A stretch of DNA of 14,780 nucleotides. Origin: JBCBXA01 sp039816825. Lineage in GTDB: Bacteria > Pseudomonadota > Alphaproteobacteria > Rhizobiales > Rhizobiaceae. A model generated the notes under the pieces. It worked only from the letters and a program-made list of their open reading frames with translations, ran no database searches and was not told the DNA's origin. The position numbers and the translations under genes were made by a program. This document shows, piece after piece, positions 13,973-14,780 of this stretch (positions are counted from its first letter, which is position 1; every line of letters begins with the position of its first letter). The DNA lies in NCBI GenBank assembly GCA_039816825.1, contig JBCBXA010000073.1, positions 1 through 14,780 on the forward strand, given 5' to 3'.

Positions 13973-14780
13973 TTGTTGCAGTTTGCCAAGCTTGGCCACA
14001 TCTACCGCGATGCCGCACAGATATACGCTATCAAGAAAGCGGCCCGCCAGATGGACGTGCCATGGGCGGCTCTGGCAGCCGTCGTGCACGTGGAAAGCGG
14101 AGGTCAAAGCTACAGTTTGATCAACGGTCGAGCCGAACCACTGATCCGCTTTGAAGCGCATTACTTCCACCGACTGCTGCCTGCTGTTCTGCGCACCCGA
14201 GCCCAGGCAGAAGGGCTGGCCTCGCCCAAGGCCGGCGCGATCCGCAATCCGCGCAAGCAAACTGCCAGGTGGGACCTCCTCGAGCGGGCCAGATCCATCG
14301 ACCGTGAGGCTGCCGATCAATCCGTGTCCTGGGGGATCGGCCAGGTTATGGGGGCGAACTGGCAGATGCTTGGCTATGGTTCCGTGGGCGCTCTGGTGGC
14401 TGAGGCGCGGTCCGGGTTTGAGGGCCAGCTGCGCCTCATGTGCCGCTTCATCCAACGCCGGGACCTGACAGGCGCCCTACGCTCGACAGACTTTGCCGCC
14501 TTCGCCCGCGTTTACAACGGCCCGGCCTTTGCCAAACATGGCTATCACACCCGAATGGAGGCCGCTTTCCGCCGCCTGTCCGGCAAATACATTCCAGCCC
14601 ACGAACGCGACTGGCTGGGGCTCGGTGATTTTGGAGCGGCCGTATCAGATCTTCAAAAAGAATTGCGGGCTGCCGGCTATTCCGTCACCGTGGATGGCGA
14701 TTTCGGGCCTGCCACGCACCGCGCACTCCTGGCCTTCCAAAGCCAGAACAGACTGTCAGCCGACGGCCTGGCCGGACCAG
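13973..14780 (+). CDS. N-acetylmuramidase (DUF3380) with C-terminal peptidoglycan-binding domain, cut by window edge
   Basis: Cell-wall hydrolase that cleaves glycan strands of peptidoglycan. 269 codons are present and the frame is still open at the right edge. The muramidase domain covers about 25-210: HVESGG (39-44, likely catalytic E41), LIRFEAHYFHRL (57-68), SWGIGQVMGANW (about 130-141) and FARVYNGPAF (about 179-188) are the family's conserved blocks. A PG_binding_1 repeat starts near 223, with VDGDFGPAT characteristic of it. The start is TTG at 13973: an in-frame TGA at 13955 closes the frame upstream, no ATG precedes the domain, and AAGGAG lies 8 nt before it. A second TTG follows directly. 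There is no signal peptide, as in phage-type endolysins that need a holin, but such genes also occur singly in alphaproteobacterial chromosomes. No other phage gene is visible here. Confidence 0.9.
   Translation, partial: MLQFAKLGHIYRDAAQIYAIKKAARQMDVPWAALAAVVHVESGGQSYSLINGRAEPLIRFEAHYFHRLLPAVLRTRAQAEGLASPKAGAIRNPRKQTARWDLLERARSIDREAADQSVSWGIGQVMGANWQMLGYGSVGALVAEARSGFEGQLRLMCRFIQRRDLTGALRSTDFAAFARVYNGPAFAKHGYHTRMEAAFRRLSGKYIPAHERDWLGLGDFGAAVSDLQKELRAAGYSVTVDGDFGPATHRALLAFQSQNRLSADGLAGP

Noticed and set aside
13889..14455. Minus-strand open frame (188 codons) opposite the muramidase gene
   Set aside because: The plus strand encodes conserved muramidase blocks from a TTG start; the minus-strand translation has no motif.
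1..14780. CRISPR array, tRNA or rRNA genes, insertion sequence or integrase
   Set aside because: No regularly spaced repeats, cloverleaf-like sequence, transposase motif or flanking inverted repeats were seen on reading both strands.

Overview
The window looks like chromosomal DNA from a GC-rich (about 60% by eye) alphaproteobacterium. The evidence is a TakP-type TRAP transporter with a Tat-exported binding protein, a Cache-domain kinase paired with a LuxR-type regulator, a ferrochelatase preceded by a sequence resembling an Irr/ICE box, and an N-acetylmuramidase typical of that class. The genus cannot be fixed from the sequence. Eleven complete protein genes and one cut by the right edge are supported. 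No tRNA, rRNA, CRISPR array, insertion sequence or integrase is visible.

Left half, all on the minus strand (reading right to left): a three-gene TRAP operon (binding protein dctP 8056-9141, small permease dctQ 7021-7932, large permease dctM 4587-6938), a secreted UshA-type 5'-nucleotidase (2860-4443), ferrochelatase hemH (1558-2679) closely followed by a DCC1/DUF393 thiol-redox protein (1056-1538), and a sterol desaturase/fatty-acid hydroxylase family membrane protein (48-917). Hairpins mark most of the joints: a likely terminator after the nucleotidase, a perfect 13-bp inverted repeat between the TRAP operon and the nucleotidase, an 11-bp stem between dctP and dctQ, and an 8-bp stem between dctQ and dctM.

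Right half, all on the plus strand and divergent from the TRAP operon: a Cache-domain histidine kinase (9354-10886) and a LuxR-type response regulator (10883-11509), overlapping by 4 bp; then an iron-type alcohol dehydrogenase (11628-12791) and a mandelate racemase-type enolase superfamily enzyme (12788-13912), also overlapping by 4 bp. The last gene, from 13973 to the edge, starts with TTG. It encodes an N-acetylmuramidase domain followed by a peptidoglycan-binding domain.

The most coherent unit is about 4587-13912. An extracytoplasmic sensor (Cache kinase) and its regulator lie back to back with an organic-acid-type TRAP transporter, and two catabolic-type enzymes follow. The 212-bp divergent spacer holds three short inverted repeats, each with a 4-nt spacer. 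The inferred reading is that the kinase senses a small carboxylate, the regulator acts in the divergent spacer, the TRAP system imports the acid, and the dehydrogenase and enolase-family enzyme may process it. The individual families are well known. The substrate, the enzyme chemistry and the link between the two gene groups are not shown by the sequence. No clearly new type of system was found.
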